Assembly: GCA_002841605.1 (NCBI GenBank)
Contig: PHAF01000041.1
Span: 1-13,107, forward strand
Direction: 5' to 3'
Length of the DNA: 13,107 nt
DNA from: Firmicutes bacterium HGW-Firmicutes-10
GTDB lineage: Bacteria > Bacillota_I > Bacilli_A > Erysipelotrichales > Erysipelotrichaceae
The translations under genes and the position numbers were made by a program. Under the pieces are notes generated by a model. It was not told the DNA's origin. It did no database searches and saw only the letters and a program-made list of their open reading frames with translations. Within the stretch, counting starts at the first letter, position 1. Each line of letters starts with the position of its first letter. Below are positions 1-7,333 of this stretch, piece after piece.

Positions 1-901
1 TATATAAACGAGAGTTCCAAATATCCTCAATATTCTGTTCTTTTACATTACCATAAGTAAAGGCATACACCTGTTTTCTTCTGCCAAAAACATACTCGAT
101 CGAAGGATGAGCAAATCGGTAACAAGGCGCGATATTACCATCACTGTTGATTGTCATCGTCCCGTCATATACGAAATTACATCTTCGCTCAGTCTTTAGT
201 TGGATATTTGGAAACTTTAGTTGGATCTGGTGTGACATAGCAATATTAAGCCATTGCTGACGATAGTCTTTCATGCGCGGATTATCATATAGAGTATAGA
301 GGATCTTATCCTTGTCTGCCTCATTTTGAGGCAAAAGATTAGATAAGATGATTTTCATAAATCCCATTTTTGCCAACCGTTTAATCAACATGCTGACATC
401 TTCGACATTGTATTCACTGATGACGATTTGAGCAATCAGAAACGGCTCATACCGGTTGTGCACTTTTCTGGCATCAATCAGCCGTTTGATATTCTTTTCT
501 AAAATCCCTAATTCAAAATTACGAATCAATTTGAACTCTGCTTCCAATCCATCTACCGAAACAACGACTCGGTGAAACCGACGAGCCATCAAGTCGATCA
601 TATCATCACTCCATGCATAAGCATTGGAGGTGACAGTCAATTTTACATCCGGCAATAAGTTGGCCCATTCAATGAACTTCGGATGCAATGTGGGCTCACC
701 GATACCACCCAAAACGATTTCTTCGAGTGTAGGCGTGGCTTTTAATCCTTCCAGACAACGATGAAAAACCTCTTCACTCATTTGTGTCTGAGGAAAATCC
801 CAATTCTGCCGAAAACAACTGATGCAATTCAAATTACAACGTTGCGTCAGTTCAAGATATACTTTTTTTATGCTTACATCATCCGGTGCATGTTTGTTCA
901 T
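1..901 (-). CDS. Radical SAM protein, probable tungsten-oxidoreductase maturase (3' end outside window)
   Basis: The frame is open from ATG 899-901 to the left edge, giving 300 residues without a stop; the C-terminus is missing. The radical SAM 4Fe-4S motif CNLNCISC is at residues 22-29 (C22, C26, C29), followed by a glycine-rich GGIGEPTLHP stretch where the SAM-binding GGEP-like motif belongs. The C-terminal part has C241 and C260 (RRCNF and APCYRF) in a SPASM/twitch-like auxiliary cluster region, then a GRRKQVYAFTYGN segment. From recall, this Cys plus 'GR-K/R-V...F-G-N' arrangement resembles the radical SAM maturases (TIGR04317 type) found beside tungsten-containing AOR-family oxidoreductases. 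The role would be maturation of the W enzyme; its chemistry is not established here. The divergent neighbours, a tungstate importer and pyranopterin genes, fit. No Shine-Dalgarno precedes the ATG. Alternative: another SPASM-type radical SAM. Radical SAM membership is secure; the tungsten assignment is moderately so. Confidence 0.8.
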   Translation of the reverse strand, partial: MNKHAPDDVSIKKVYLELTQRCNLNCISCFRQNWDFPQTQMSEEVFHRCLEGLKATPTLEEIVLGGIGEPTLHPKFIEWANLLPDVKLTVTSNAYAWSDDMIDLMARRFHRVVVSVDGLEAEFKLIRNFELGILEKNIKRLIDARKVHNRYEPFLIAQIVISEYNVEDVSMLIKRLAKMGFMKIILSNLLPQNEADKDKILYTLYDNPRMKDYRQQWLNIAMSHQIQLKFPNIQLKTERRCNFVYDGTMTINSDGNIAPCYRFAHPSIEYVFGRRKQVYAFTYGNVKEQNIEDIWNSRLY

Positions 902-910
902 AGTACTTTA

Positions 911-938
911 ACTATAAAACAACGACCATAAATGTCAA
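911..938 (-). promoter_or_regulatory. Sigma-A-type promoter for the radical SAM gene
   Basis: On the minus strand a perfect -35 TTGACA (933-938) is followed after 16 nt by TATAGT (911-916). The predicted transcription start is near 904-905, only about 3-4 nt before the ATG at 901, so the mRNA would be almost leaderless. Box match is strong; activity is inferred. Confidence 0.6.
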
Positions 939-976
939 GAAATTTCCCAAACGTATTTATTCCATCTTCAAAAATA

Positions 977-985
977 TGTTATACT
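977..985 (+). promoter_or_regulatory. Extended -10 promoter for the moeA-moa-tup operon
   Basis: TGTTATACT at 977-985 is a TGn-extended -10 (TATACT at 980-985). No good -35 hexamer lies 16-18 nt upstream; only a weak T-rich stretch around 956-962 is present, as is common for extended -10 promoters. Expected start is near 992, giving a leader of about 43 nt, too short for a molybdenum/tungsten cofactor riboswitch. No clear palindromic operator was found between the divergent promoters. Confidence 0.5.
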
Positions 986-1015
986 TTTATCAATAAAGGT
1001 GTTGGTGGTTTTTTT

Positions 1016-1054
1016 ATGAACCCATTGTTAAAATATGAAACTATTAACGGTTGA
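1016..1054 (+). other. Possible 12-codon leader ORF overlapping the moeA start
   Basis: ATG at 1016 opens a 12-codon frame (MNPLLKYETING) ending at TGA 1052-1054, inside moeA codons 6-7 and in a different frame. A GGTGG element (1004-1008) lies 7 nt upstream, a better ribosome site than anything in front of the moeA ATG at 1035. It may deliver ribosomes to moeA by termination-reinitiation, or be chance. No known leader peptide is recognised. Confidence 0.25.
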
Positions 1055-2258
1055 ATCGGTCGAACAGGCCATTTTACGTTGCGTTTTACACATTCAAAAA
1101 TATCATAAAATCCGTACAGAGATCATCCCGGTATCGTCAGCCTTTCAACGGATAAGCTCAAAACGGCTTTCAAGTTCTGAAGTACTGCCCAACTTCAACC
1201 GATCGACCGTTGATGGGTACGCACTTGCGGCTCAACAGACGTTTGGGGCATCCGAAAGCATTCCAACCATTCTCACATGCATCGAACGTCTTGAGATGGG
1301 ACAGAAACCAAGTAAAACACTCAATTCAGGAGAGTGTTGTTATGTTCCTACTGGTGGAATGATACCCGATGGAGCAACCGCTGTCGTAATGGTTGAATAC
1401 TGTGAAGCATTCAATGAAAATCAGATCCTGATATACCGACCCGTCGCTCACCATGAAAACGTGATTTTTGCCGGTGAGGACCTCAATATGAATGACATCG
1501 TTATCGAAGAGGATGAAACATTTACCCATCAAGCCATTGGGCGCTGTGCCGGAGTCGGAATATCCCACGTTGAGGTATATTCCCAATTGAAAGCAGCGGT
1601 CATATCCACAGGAGATGAAGTATTTCCAATTGACAGCATAATCAAAGAAGCTCAGGTTCATGATGTTAACAGCGCGATCCTTGCTTCGATTTTAAAAAGC
1701 ATAAACTTTGAAGTCATAGAGAATCACTTGATTCAAGATGATGAAGAGTTATTGTTTACAACCGTGAATCGCTTAAGGGAAACTGTCGATATGATTCTGA
1801 TCAGTGGCGGCAGTTCACAAGGTGAGAAGGACTACACCGCAAAAATCATCGATCGATGTCAAAATCCGGGGTTATGGTCCCACGGATTGGCAATCAAACC
1901 TGGAAAACCCACGATTCTTGGATCAAGTGGACCTTGTTTAGTTGTTGGTCTGCCCGGACATCCGGTCAGTGCGATGACGGTGTTTCTTAGAGTCATTAAA
2001 ACTGCCTATCAACAGGCATACAATATAAACCGTCTACCGACTTTTGCCGTATTGGATACCAATGTGATGAGTTCAGCCGGTAAAGAAACCATCATATATG
2101 TTCAATTGCGAAATGAGAATAAACAGATTCACGCTAAAGTTCTTTATTCAAAATCAGGATTGATTTCAACTCTGAAAGATGCCGATGGATATGTGATCAT
2201 TCCGGGAAATTTGGAAGGTTATCAAAGAGATGAGGTTGTCGAAGTAATTTTACTTTAG
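1035..2258 (+). CDS. moeA: Molybdopterin molybdenum/tungsten transferase MoeA
   Basis: A 407-residue MoeA, close to the roughly 410 of the E. coli enzyme. MoeA inserts the metal oxyanion into adenylylated molybdopterin, releasing AMP, in the cytoplasm. Visible family motifs: VDGYA with D60 (equivalent to E. coli D59), STGDEV near residues 191-196, the MoCF-binding loop GGSSQGEKDYT near 258-268, KPGKPTILG from about 288, and GLPGHPVSA at 305-313. Layout is N-terminal MoeA domain to about 180, MoCF domain about 183-325, C-terminal beta domain about 335-407. The ATG at 1035 is the first possible start because TAA at 1029-1031 blocks the frame; it has no Shine-Dalgarno of its own. It is first in the operon, 10 nt before a second, fused MoeA. 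Whether the metal is Mo or W cannot be read from the sequence; the tupABC context suggests W. Confidence 0.93.
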   Translation: MKLLTVESVEQAILRCVLHIQKYHKIRTEIIPVSSAFQRISSKRLSSSEVLPNFNRSTVDGYALAAQQTFGASESIPTILTCIERLEMGQKPSKTLNSGECCYVPTGGMIPDGATAVVMVEYCEAFNENQILIYRPVAHHENVIFAGEDLNMNDIVIEEDETFTHQAIGRCAGVGISHVEVYSQLKAAVISTGDEVFPIDSIIKEAQVHDVNSAILASILKSINFEVIENHLIQDDEELLFTTVNRLRETVDMILISGGSSQGEKDYTAKIIDRCQNPGLWSHGLAIKPGKPTILGSSGPCLVVGLPGHPVSAMTVFLRVIKTAYQQAYNINRLPTFAVLDTNVMSSAGKETIIYVQLRNENKQIHAKVLYSKSGLISTLKDADGYVIIPGNLEGYQRDEVVEVILL

Positions 2259-2268
2259 GGGGTATATA

Positions 2269-4170
2269 GTGAAACGTTCGATTTACTTGAAGAGCACAAA
2301 TATAGAGGATGCGAAACGTATTTTTCATGATGCGTTAAATGAAGTTTATCAAAAGAAGCATATCGAAATCGTTCAAACCGAACACGCCTATGGACGGGTC
2401 ATCGCCCAGCCGATATATGCCCGGCGCAGTGTGCCTTTTTATCCAAGTTCTGCAATGGATGGCATCGCGATCGACTCCGCAAAGACCAAAAATGCCAATG
2501 AACATAAGCCGTTGCGTCTAGATCCTTCTGATTACATCGATGTAGATACCGGCGATCCGATACTTGATCCTTTTGACTGTGTCATCATGGCCGAAGATTG
2601 CATCCATTCTGATGATGGAATATCCATCATCAAACCACATGTCCCATGGGAAAATGTGCGGCCGATCGGCGAAGATGTGACGGAAGGTGAATTGTTATTC
2701 CCTATGGAGCACATCTTGCGACCGATGGATATCAGTGTACTGATAGCCGCAAACCAGCTTTCCATCGAAGTTTATAAGCAAGTATCCATCGCAATCATTC
2801 CTACCGGAACAGAAATCAAAAGTGCATATGAGCCCATAAGTGTCGGGGATATTGTCGAGTCAAACTCCTATTTGTTTACCGGATTGGCTCTTCAGGCTCA
2901 TGCTCTTCCAACCACATACCCCATTGTCAAAGATGACTTTAATGAAATCAAGTGTACTGTCGAAGATGCCGTCAGTAAATATGATGTCGTCATAATCAAT
3001 GCCGGTTCTTCTGCCGGACGCGATGATTATACCGTCCACGTGATTTCCGAATTAGGAAAAGTTTTGGTTCACGGGTTATCGATCAAACCCGGCAAGCCTG
3101 CCATCTTGGGGTTGATTGATGATGTCCCTGTGATTGGCATTCCCGGATTTCCGGTTAGTGCCCACATTGTGTTTGAAGAATTTGTGACTCCACTGTTATT
3201 GAAACTGAATCATTACCCAATCCCACACGTTGATCGAATTGAAGCACATAGTACCCGACGCATCGTATCCAGCTTAAAAAGCAAAGAGTATGTCCGTGTT
3301 AAAATCGGTTATATCAACGATCGCTTCGTTGCGACTCCCTTGGCTCGCGGTGCCGGTATGATGATGTCTGTCGTTAAAAGTGATGGATATGCATTGATAG
3401 AAAAAAATCGGGAAGGTGTCGACTTTAATGAGATGATGGATGTACAACTGAATAAACCCATCCAACAAATCAAAAATACCTTGTTGGCCATTGGCAGTCA
3501 TGATTTGATTATGGATGTGATTTCCAATTTGTTTGAACAAAGCCTTCTTCCCTATCATTGTTCCTCTGTTCACGTTGGTTCCTATGCGGGATTATTGGCA
3601 TTATCCCGAAAAGAATCAGCATTAGCCATGACGCATCTGCTTGAAAGTGACGGGTCATACAACACACATACCATAAAAAAACTGTTTCTCACTGAGAAAA
3701 TGGTACTGATCAAAGGAGTCAAGCGGATTCAGGGACTGATCGTTGAAAAAGGAAATCCAAAGAACATCCACACCATTGAGGATCTGCTTCACGTGCGATT
3801 TGTCAATCGTCAACGCGGTGCCGGCACTCGCGTATTGTTGGATCACTGGTTGAATCAAAAAAATATAAATTCGGAATCTATCGTCGGTTATAACAAAGAA
3901 CTAACGACACATTTGGCTGTTGCAGCGGCAGTTGCCAACAATGTTGCGGATTGCGGATTGGGTATTCAGTCCGCTGCTACTATTATGGGATGTGATTTTA
4001 TACCTCTGGGAATGGAGGACTATGACTTTGTCTGTTATGCCGATTTCTTAAAAGATCCGATGATGAAGTTATTTCTGACAAGCATTCAGTCAGAAGAGTT
4101 TAAGAATATATGTGAATCTCTTGGAGGGTATGATACTTCCGAGTCCGGGGAGGTGAGGTTCTATGATTGA
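2269..4170 (+). CDS. MoeA fused to a periplasmic-binding-protein-like domain
   Basis: A 633-residue fusion starting at GTG with an AGGGGG site (2257-2262) 6 nt upstream. Residues 1 to about 395 form a full MoeA unit: MDG with D64, PTGTE with E182, the MoCF loop NAGSSAGRDDYT (around 244-255), KPGKPAILG from 273, and GIPGFPVSA at 290-298. Residues about 403-633 form a substrate-binding-protein-like domain (COG1910/PBP-like type). It starts at LLAIGSHDLIMD and carries the signature NRQRGAGTRVLLD at 513-525. There is no signal peptide, so this binding domain is cytoplasmic. The MoeA half should insert metal into MPT-AMP. The PBP-like half may bind molybdate, tungstate or another ligand and so feed or gate insertion, which is inference. 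Such fusions are known in Firmicutes and archaea. The end overlaps moaA by 8 nt. Tandem MoeA paralogues may divide Mo/W work. Confidence 0.9.
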   Translation: MKRSIYLKSTNIEDAKRIFHDALNEVYQKKHIEIVQTEHAYGRVIAQPIYARRSVPFYPSSAMDGIAIDSAKTKNANEHKPLRLDPSDYIDVDTGDPILDPFDCVIMAEDCIHSDDGISIIKPHVPWENVRPIGEDVTEGELLFPMEHILRPMDISVLIAANQLSIEVYKQVSIAIIPTGTEIKSAYEPISVGDIVESNSYLFTGLALQAHALPTTYPIVKDDFNEIKCTVEDAVSKYDVVIINAGSSAGRDDYTVHVISELGKVLVHGLSIKPGKPAILGLIDDVPVIGIPGFPVSAHIVFEEFVTPLLLKLNHYPIPHVDRIEAHSTRRIVSSLKSKEYVRVKIGYINDRFVATPLARGAGMMMSVVKSDGYALIEKNREGVDFNEMMDVQLNKPIQQIKNTLLAIGSHDLIMDVISNLFEQSLLPYHCSSVHVGSYAGLLALSRKESALAMTHLLESDGSYNTHTIKKLFLTEKMVLIKGVKRIQGLIVEKGNPKNIHTIEDLLHVRFVNRQRGAGTRVLLDHWLNQKNINSESIVGYNKELTTHLAVAAAVANNVADCGLGIQSAATIMGCDFIPLGMEDYDFVCYADFLKDPMMKLFLTSIQSEEFKNICESLGGYDTSESGEVRFYD

Positions 4171-5116
4171 CCGTTTCGGTCGTGATATCAACTATCTGCG
4201 CGTATCAGTAACTGACCGATGCAATTACCGGTGTCAGTATTGTATGCCCCATAATGGCGTAAAGACCATGGCTCATGAAGATTTGCTTAGTTTTGAGGAG
4301 ATGTATATGGTCATACACAATTTCGTCAGTCTTGGCGTTAAAAAGGTCCGACTGACCGGTGGAGAACCCTTGGTTCGAAGAGGAATTCTGGGGTTTATCC
4401 AAAGTCTCTCACGAATTAAAGCACTGGAAGACATTGCATTGACGACCAATGGATCATTACTAAAAGAAATGGCCGCCGATCTAAAGAAAAGCGGGTTGCA
4501 TCGGGTAAATGTCAGTCTTGATACATTGAATCCCGAACGATTCAAGCGACTGACACGCGGTGGTTCTTTACAAGAAGTGTTAGACGGCATCAAACAAGCC
4601 GAAAATGTCGGTTTGACTGTTAAATTGAACTGTGTTTTAAACAAGGACATCAATATTGATGAAATAAGGGATTTTGTCCAATTAAGCCGTGACTGGAAAA
4701 TGGATGTGCGTTTCATTGAATTGATGCCCATCGGGGAAAATGTCGATTATGCACTCAACCATTTCGTAAGTACAAAAGAAGTCTTAAAACAGTGTCCGGA
4801 TCTGATTGCTACAGAAGCTATTGATCCATCATCCCCGGCTCGCTATTACCGGTTGCCCGAAGCCGTTGGTAAAGTCGGACTGATCTCCCCTTTGTCATGT
4901 AATTTCTGTCATGACTGTAACAGGATTCGACTGACACCTGATGGAAAACTGAAGCCTTGTTTACATAATGATTTGGAAATCGATTTACGGACACCTTTGC
5001 GCAATGGCGAAAACATCATGCCTTATCTTATGGATGCCATTACTGTCAAACCTGAAAAGCACTTATTGGATCAGCACCAGACCATCGTACGTCAGATGAG
5101 TCAGATCGGAGGTTAG
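4163..5116 (+). CDS. moaA: GTP 3',8-cyclase MoaA
   Basis: A 317-residue radical SAM enzyme (E. coli MoaA is 329) that, with MoaC, converts GTP to cyclic pyranopterin monophosphate, the first step of molybdopterin synthesis. The N-terminal cluster motif CNYRCQYC has C20, C24 and C27, and a GGEP motif follows (LTGGEPLVRRG). The C-terminal GTP-binding 4Fe-4S cluster has C249, C252 and C266 in FCHDCNRIRLTPDGKLKPC. The chain ends with the conserved C-terminal Gly-Gly (316-317) needed by MoaA. An additional cysteine, C246, sits just before the second cluster. The ATG follows a GGGGAGG site and overlaps the fused MoeA gene by 8 nt, so the two are probably translationally coupled. Confidence 0.97.
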   Translation: MIDRFGRDINYLRVSVTDRCNYRCQYCMPHNGVKTMAHEDLLSFEEMYMVIHNFVSLGVKKVRLTGGEPLVRRGILGFIQSLSRIKALEDIALTTNGSLLKEMAADLKKSGLHRVNVSLDTLNPERFKRLTRGGSLQEVLDGIKQAENVGLTVKLNCVLNKDINIDEIRDFVQLSRDWKMDVRFIELMPIGENVDYALNHFVSTKEVLKQCPDLIATEAIDPSSPARYYRLPEAVGKVGLISPLSCNFCHDCNRIRLTPDGKLKPCLHNDLEIDLRTPLRNGENIMPYLMDAITVKPEKHLLDQHQTIVRQMSQIGG

Positions 5117-5117
5117 T

Positions 5118-5597
5118 ATGAGTTTCACTCATTTTAATAAACAAGGACACGGGCAAATGATCAATGTCTCTGATAAAGATGTTACAAGCCGTAAAGCAGT
5201 TGCACAGGCCGTGATTACACCAAATAGAGAAACCTATCAGGCCATCCTTGATCAACGATTAAAAAAGGGGGATGTCCTGGCGGTCGCACAAATTGGCGGG
5301 ATCATTGCCGTCAAAAAAACATCCGAACTTATTCCTATGGCACATCCTTTGATCCTCAACGGAATCAATATCGAGTTTGAAATGTTGGACGAAAGTCATT
5401 CCATCCGGATTTTATGTACGGTTCGCTGCGAAGGAAAAACAGGTGTTGAAATGGAAGCTTTGACAGGTGCCAGTGTCTGCGCCTTGACGATTTATGATAT
5501 GGCAAAATCGATGGATCCTTCAATGCGGATCGATCAAATTTTTCTTCTTGAAAAAGAAGGCGGAAAGTCTCATCATTATGTACGAAATGAAACTTGA
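5118..5597 (+). CDS. moaC: Cyclic pyranopterin monophosphate synthase MoaC
   Basis: At 159 residues this is full MoaC length. MoaC acts on the MoaA product, 3',8-cyclo-GTP, to give cPMP. Conserved parts visible are KKGDVLAVAQIGGI, the PMAHPL motif with H76 (E. coli H77), ENGVEM-like KTGVEMEALTGAS, and YDMAKSMD with D127 and K130, which match the catalytic Asp128/Lys131 of E. coli. The ATG lies 1 nt after the moaA stop, with a GGAGG site inside the last moaA codons. The TGA stop is decoded as stop here, which argues against the mycoplasma code. The 3' end overlaps the following MOSC gene. Confidence 0.97.
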   Translation: MSFTHFNKQGHGQMINVSDKDVTSRKAVAQAVITPNRETYQAILDQRLKKGDVLAVAQIGGIIAVKKTSELIPMAHPLILNGINIEFEMLDESHSIRILCTVRCEGKTGVEMEALTGASVCALTIYDMAKSMDPSMRIDQIFLLEKEGGKSHHYVRNET

Positions 5598-6033
5598 TAT
5601 CTTACAACTGTGTGTTTCCCCTTTTCGAAACGAAAGAATTATGATCAATGAAATATCCCTAGACTTAGGTGGTATCAAGGATGATTATCATCGACAGAAA
5701 GATGCTTTGATCACACTTCTTCCACTCGATACTTGGCAGAAAATCAGTAGTGACCCTGATGCATTATGTGTACGAAGATTTTATGCTCATATTTTAAGTA
5801 CTGAATACGACAATAATGATTTACCTTTGGATACTTGTCTAGAAAACGGAAATGTCAAACTGCAAGTCGTAGCGGTTGGAAAATCATGCTATAAAGAGGA
5901 TGGGTGTACTTATCATCTTACATCCGAGGGCTGCTCATTGGTGAGAAAAACCCGGTTTTTAAGGATTCTTTCTGAAGGATCGTTGTCGGTTAATGACCGC
6001 TTGGAGGTGTCTTTATGTTCAAATACGCAATAA
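5578..6033 (+). CDS. MOSC-domain protein, cysteine-containing form
   Basis: About 151 residues. MOSC (MoCo sulfurase C-terminal) domains are proposed to bind pyranopterin or carry sulfur in Mo/W cofactor maturation. The beta-rich pattern fits: GGIKDDYHR near the N-terminus (for the usual GlxGDxH), then AVGKSCYKEDGCTYHL and a further Cys, and a closing FLRILSEGSLSVNDRLEV (for FxrVlxGGxixxGD). The Cys after GK, important in the family, is present, as are two more. The usual FxENl motif is weak or absent, so this is a divergent member. Start choice: ATG 5578 has GGAAAG about 10 nt upstream; ATG 5587 is also possible and costs three residues. The longer frame back to 5494 lies inside moaC and is not used. 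It overlaps moaC by 20 nt and the next gene by 19 nt. Confidence 0.72.
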   Translation: MYEMKLDILQLCVSPFRNERIMINEISLDLGGIKDDYHRQKDALITLLPLDTWQKISSDPDALCVRRFYAHILSTEYDNNDLPLDTCLENGNVKLQVVAVGKSCYKEDGCTYHLTSEGCSLVRKTRFLRILSEGSLSVNDRLEVSLCSNTQ

Positions 6034-6506
6034 TCGTTTCAAGTGACAAAGGTGCACAAGGATTGCGTGAGGATGGTTGCATCCCGGTCATCCAGAAATG
6101 CATGGACACATCATTTGAACTGGTTTACTCAACGATAGTTATGGATGAGATCGACGAGTTACAAAAAGCAACCATTCATGCGACGGATGTCTTAGGTGTA
6201 GATTTATTGCTTATTTCCGGAGGAACCGGCTTTTCCATCCGTGATGTAACTCCGGAAGCTATCAATCCGCTGATTGAAAAATTCACTCCGGGGATTTCCG
6301 AGGCAATCCGCGCCTACAGCATGACTATTACAAAAAAGGCTATGTTATCCCGGGCAATCTCAGGTATTCGAAAACAAAGTCTGATTATTACTTTACCCGG
6401 AAGTCCGCGAGCCGTCGAAGAATCATTGATTTACATTCTTGAACCTCTCAAACACGGACTTGAAATCATGATTGGGTCAGCGAAAGAGTGCGCAAGAAAG
6501 GACTAG
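6015..6506 (+). CDS. MogA/MoaB-family molybdopterin adenylyltransferase
   Basis: 163 residues, typical for the single-domain MogA/MoaB family, which adenylylates molybdopterin to MPT-AMP for use by MoeA. The nucleotide/MPT-binding loop GGTGFSIRDVTPEA begins at residue 69, with D77 in the conserved Asp position, and LPGSPRAVEE begins at 127. The ATG has a TTGGAGGTG site about 7 nt upstream and overlaps the preceding MOSC gene by 19 nt. MogA and MoaB cannot be told apart with certainty by eye. Because it is the only such gene here next to two MoeA proteins, it is likely the adenylyltransferase of this pathway. Translation coupling with its neighbours is likely. Confidence 0.93.
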   Translation: MFKYAIIVSSDKGAQGLREDGCIPVIQKCMDTSFELVYSTIVMDEIDELQKATIHATDVLGVDLLLISGGTGFSIRDVTPEAINPLIEKFTPGISEAIRAYSMTITKKAMLSRAISGIRKQSLIITLPGSPRAVEESLIYILEPLKHGLEIMIGSAKECARKD

Positions 6507-6507
6507 T

Positions 6508-7332
6508 ATGAAAAGAGTGTTAATTTTTTTCTTAGTTTGTCTGATTATGTTATCCGGATGTTCTGTAGAAGAAAAAGAATCACCGAAGACACTGCGTCTA
6601 ACTACGACAACCAGCGTCAATGACAGCGGTTTATTGGAATATTTGAGACCCTATATTCTTGAGGAAGCTAACATTAATCTGGAAATTGTATCCTTAGGGT
6701 CAGGTGCGGCACTTGAAGCAGGAAAAAGGGGCGATGCAGACGTACTGTTGGTTCATTCTCCTACTGCCGAAAAATCATTTGTTGATGAAGGTTACGGAAT
6801 CAAGCGATCAACATTTATGTATAACTTCTTTGTTATCGTCGGTCCAGCAAGTGATCCGGCTCAAATCAAGAATTCAAGCGCATCCGAGGCACTTAAGAAA
6901 ATTGAATCCGTTAAATCGCCATTTATTTCCCGCGGGGACAATTCAGGTACTCACAGCAAAGAAAAGTCCTTGTGGAAATTGGCCGGTCTTGATGCTGATG
7001 TCATTTCAAAAGACACAAGTTTCTACGTTTCTGCCGGTTCAGGCATGGGTGCAACATTGATCATGGCAAGTGAAAAGCAAGCCTATACTCTAACTGACTT
7101 AGCCACTTACTTATCCATGAAAGCACAACTGTCATTGGATGTGATCGTCAGTGAAAGTCCTGATTTAAGAAATGACTATTCCATCATTGTTATCAACCCC
7201 GATAAAGTGAGCAATGTGGATGTTGACACAGCAAAGAAGTTTGAAAATTGGATGTTGAGTGAGCGTGCTTTAGATCTTATTGCCGAATATGGCAAAGAAA
7301 CCTATGGAGAAGCACTGTTCTTCACGGAGTAA
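6508..7332 (+). CDS. tupA: Tungstate-binding lipoprotein TupA
   Basis: 274 residues. A type II signal peptide with lipobox LSGC gives Cys18 as the lipidated residue, so the mature protein is anchored outside the membrane. The TupA signature TTTTSVNDSG (32-41) is the oxyanion-binding loop typical of tungstate-specific TupA rather than ModA. Other family blocks are the GDADVLLVHS stretch, SRGDNSGTHSKE from 141 (with R142), SAGSGMGAT from 175, and AYTLTDLATYL. It captures tungstate and hands it to TupB. ATG 6508 is chosen because an AGAAAGGA site (about 6494-6501) precedes it and the signal peptide begins there; the longer frame from 6472 is within the mog gene. It starts 1 nt after the previous stop. 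Confidence 0.95.
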   Translation: MKRVLIFFLVCLIMLSGCSVEEKESPKTLRLTTTTSVNDSGLLEYLRPYILEEANINLEIVSLGSGAALEAGKRGDADVLLVHSPTAEKSFVDEGYGIKRSTFMYNFFVIVGPASDPAQIKNSSASEALKKIESVKSPFISRGDNSGTHSKEKSLWKLAGLDADVISKDTSFYVSAGSGMGATLIMASEKQAYTLTDLATYLSMKAQLSLDVIVSESPDLRNDYSIIVINPDKVSNVDVDTAKKFENWMLSERALDLIAEYGKETYGEALFFTE

Positions 7333-7333
7333 T

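Noticed and set aside
902..1034. Molybdenum/tungsten cofactor riboswitch in the operon leader
   Set aside because: The predicted leader is about 43 nt, too short for the known aptamer, and no multi-helix structure is apparent.
1326..1661. 111-codon minus-strand ORF
   Set aside because: Antisense to moeA, no domain recognised and no promoter or ribosome site.
4273..4731. 152-codon minus-strand ORF
   Set aside because: Lies wholly within moaA in antisense, shows no family-like features, and the plus-strand gene is certain.
6472..6507. Longer N-terminus for TupA
   Set aside because: It would lie inside the mog gene and place 12 polar residues before the lipoprotein signal peptide; ATG 6508 has its own ribosome site.
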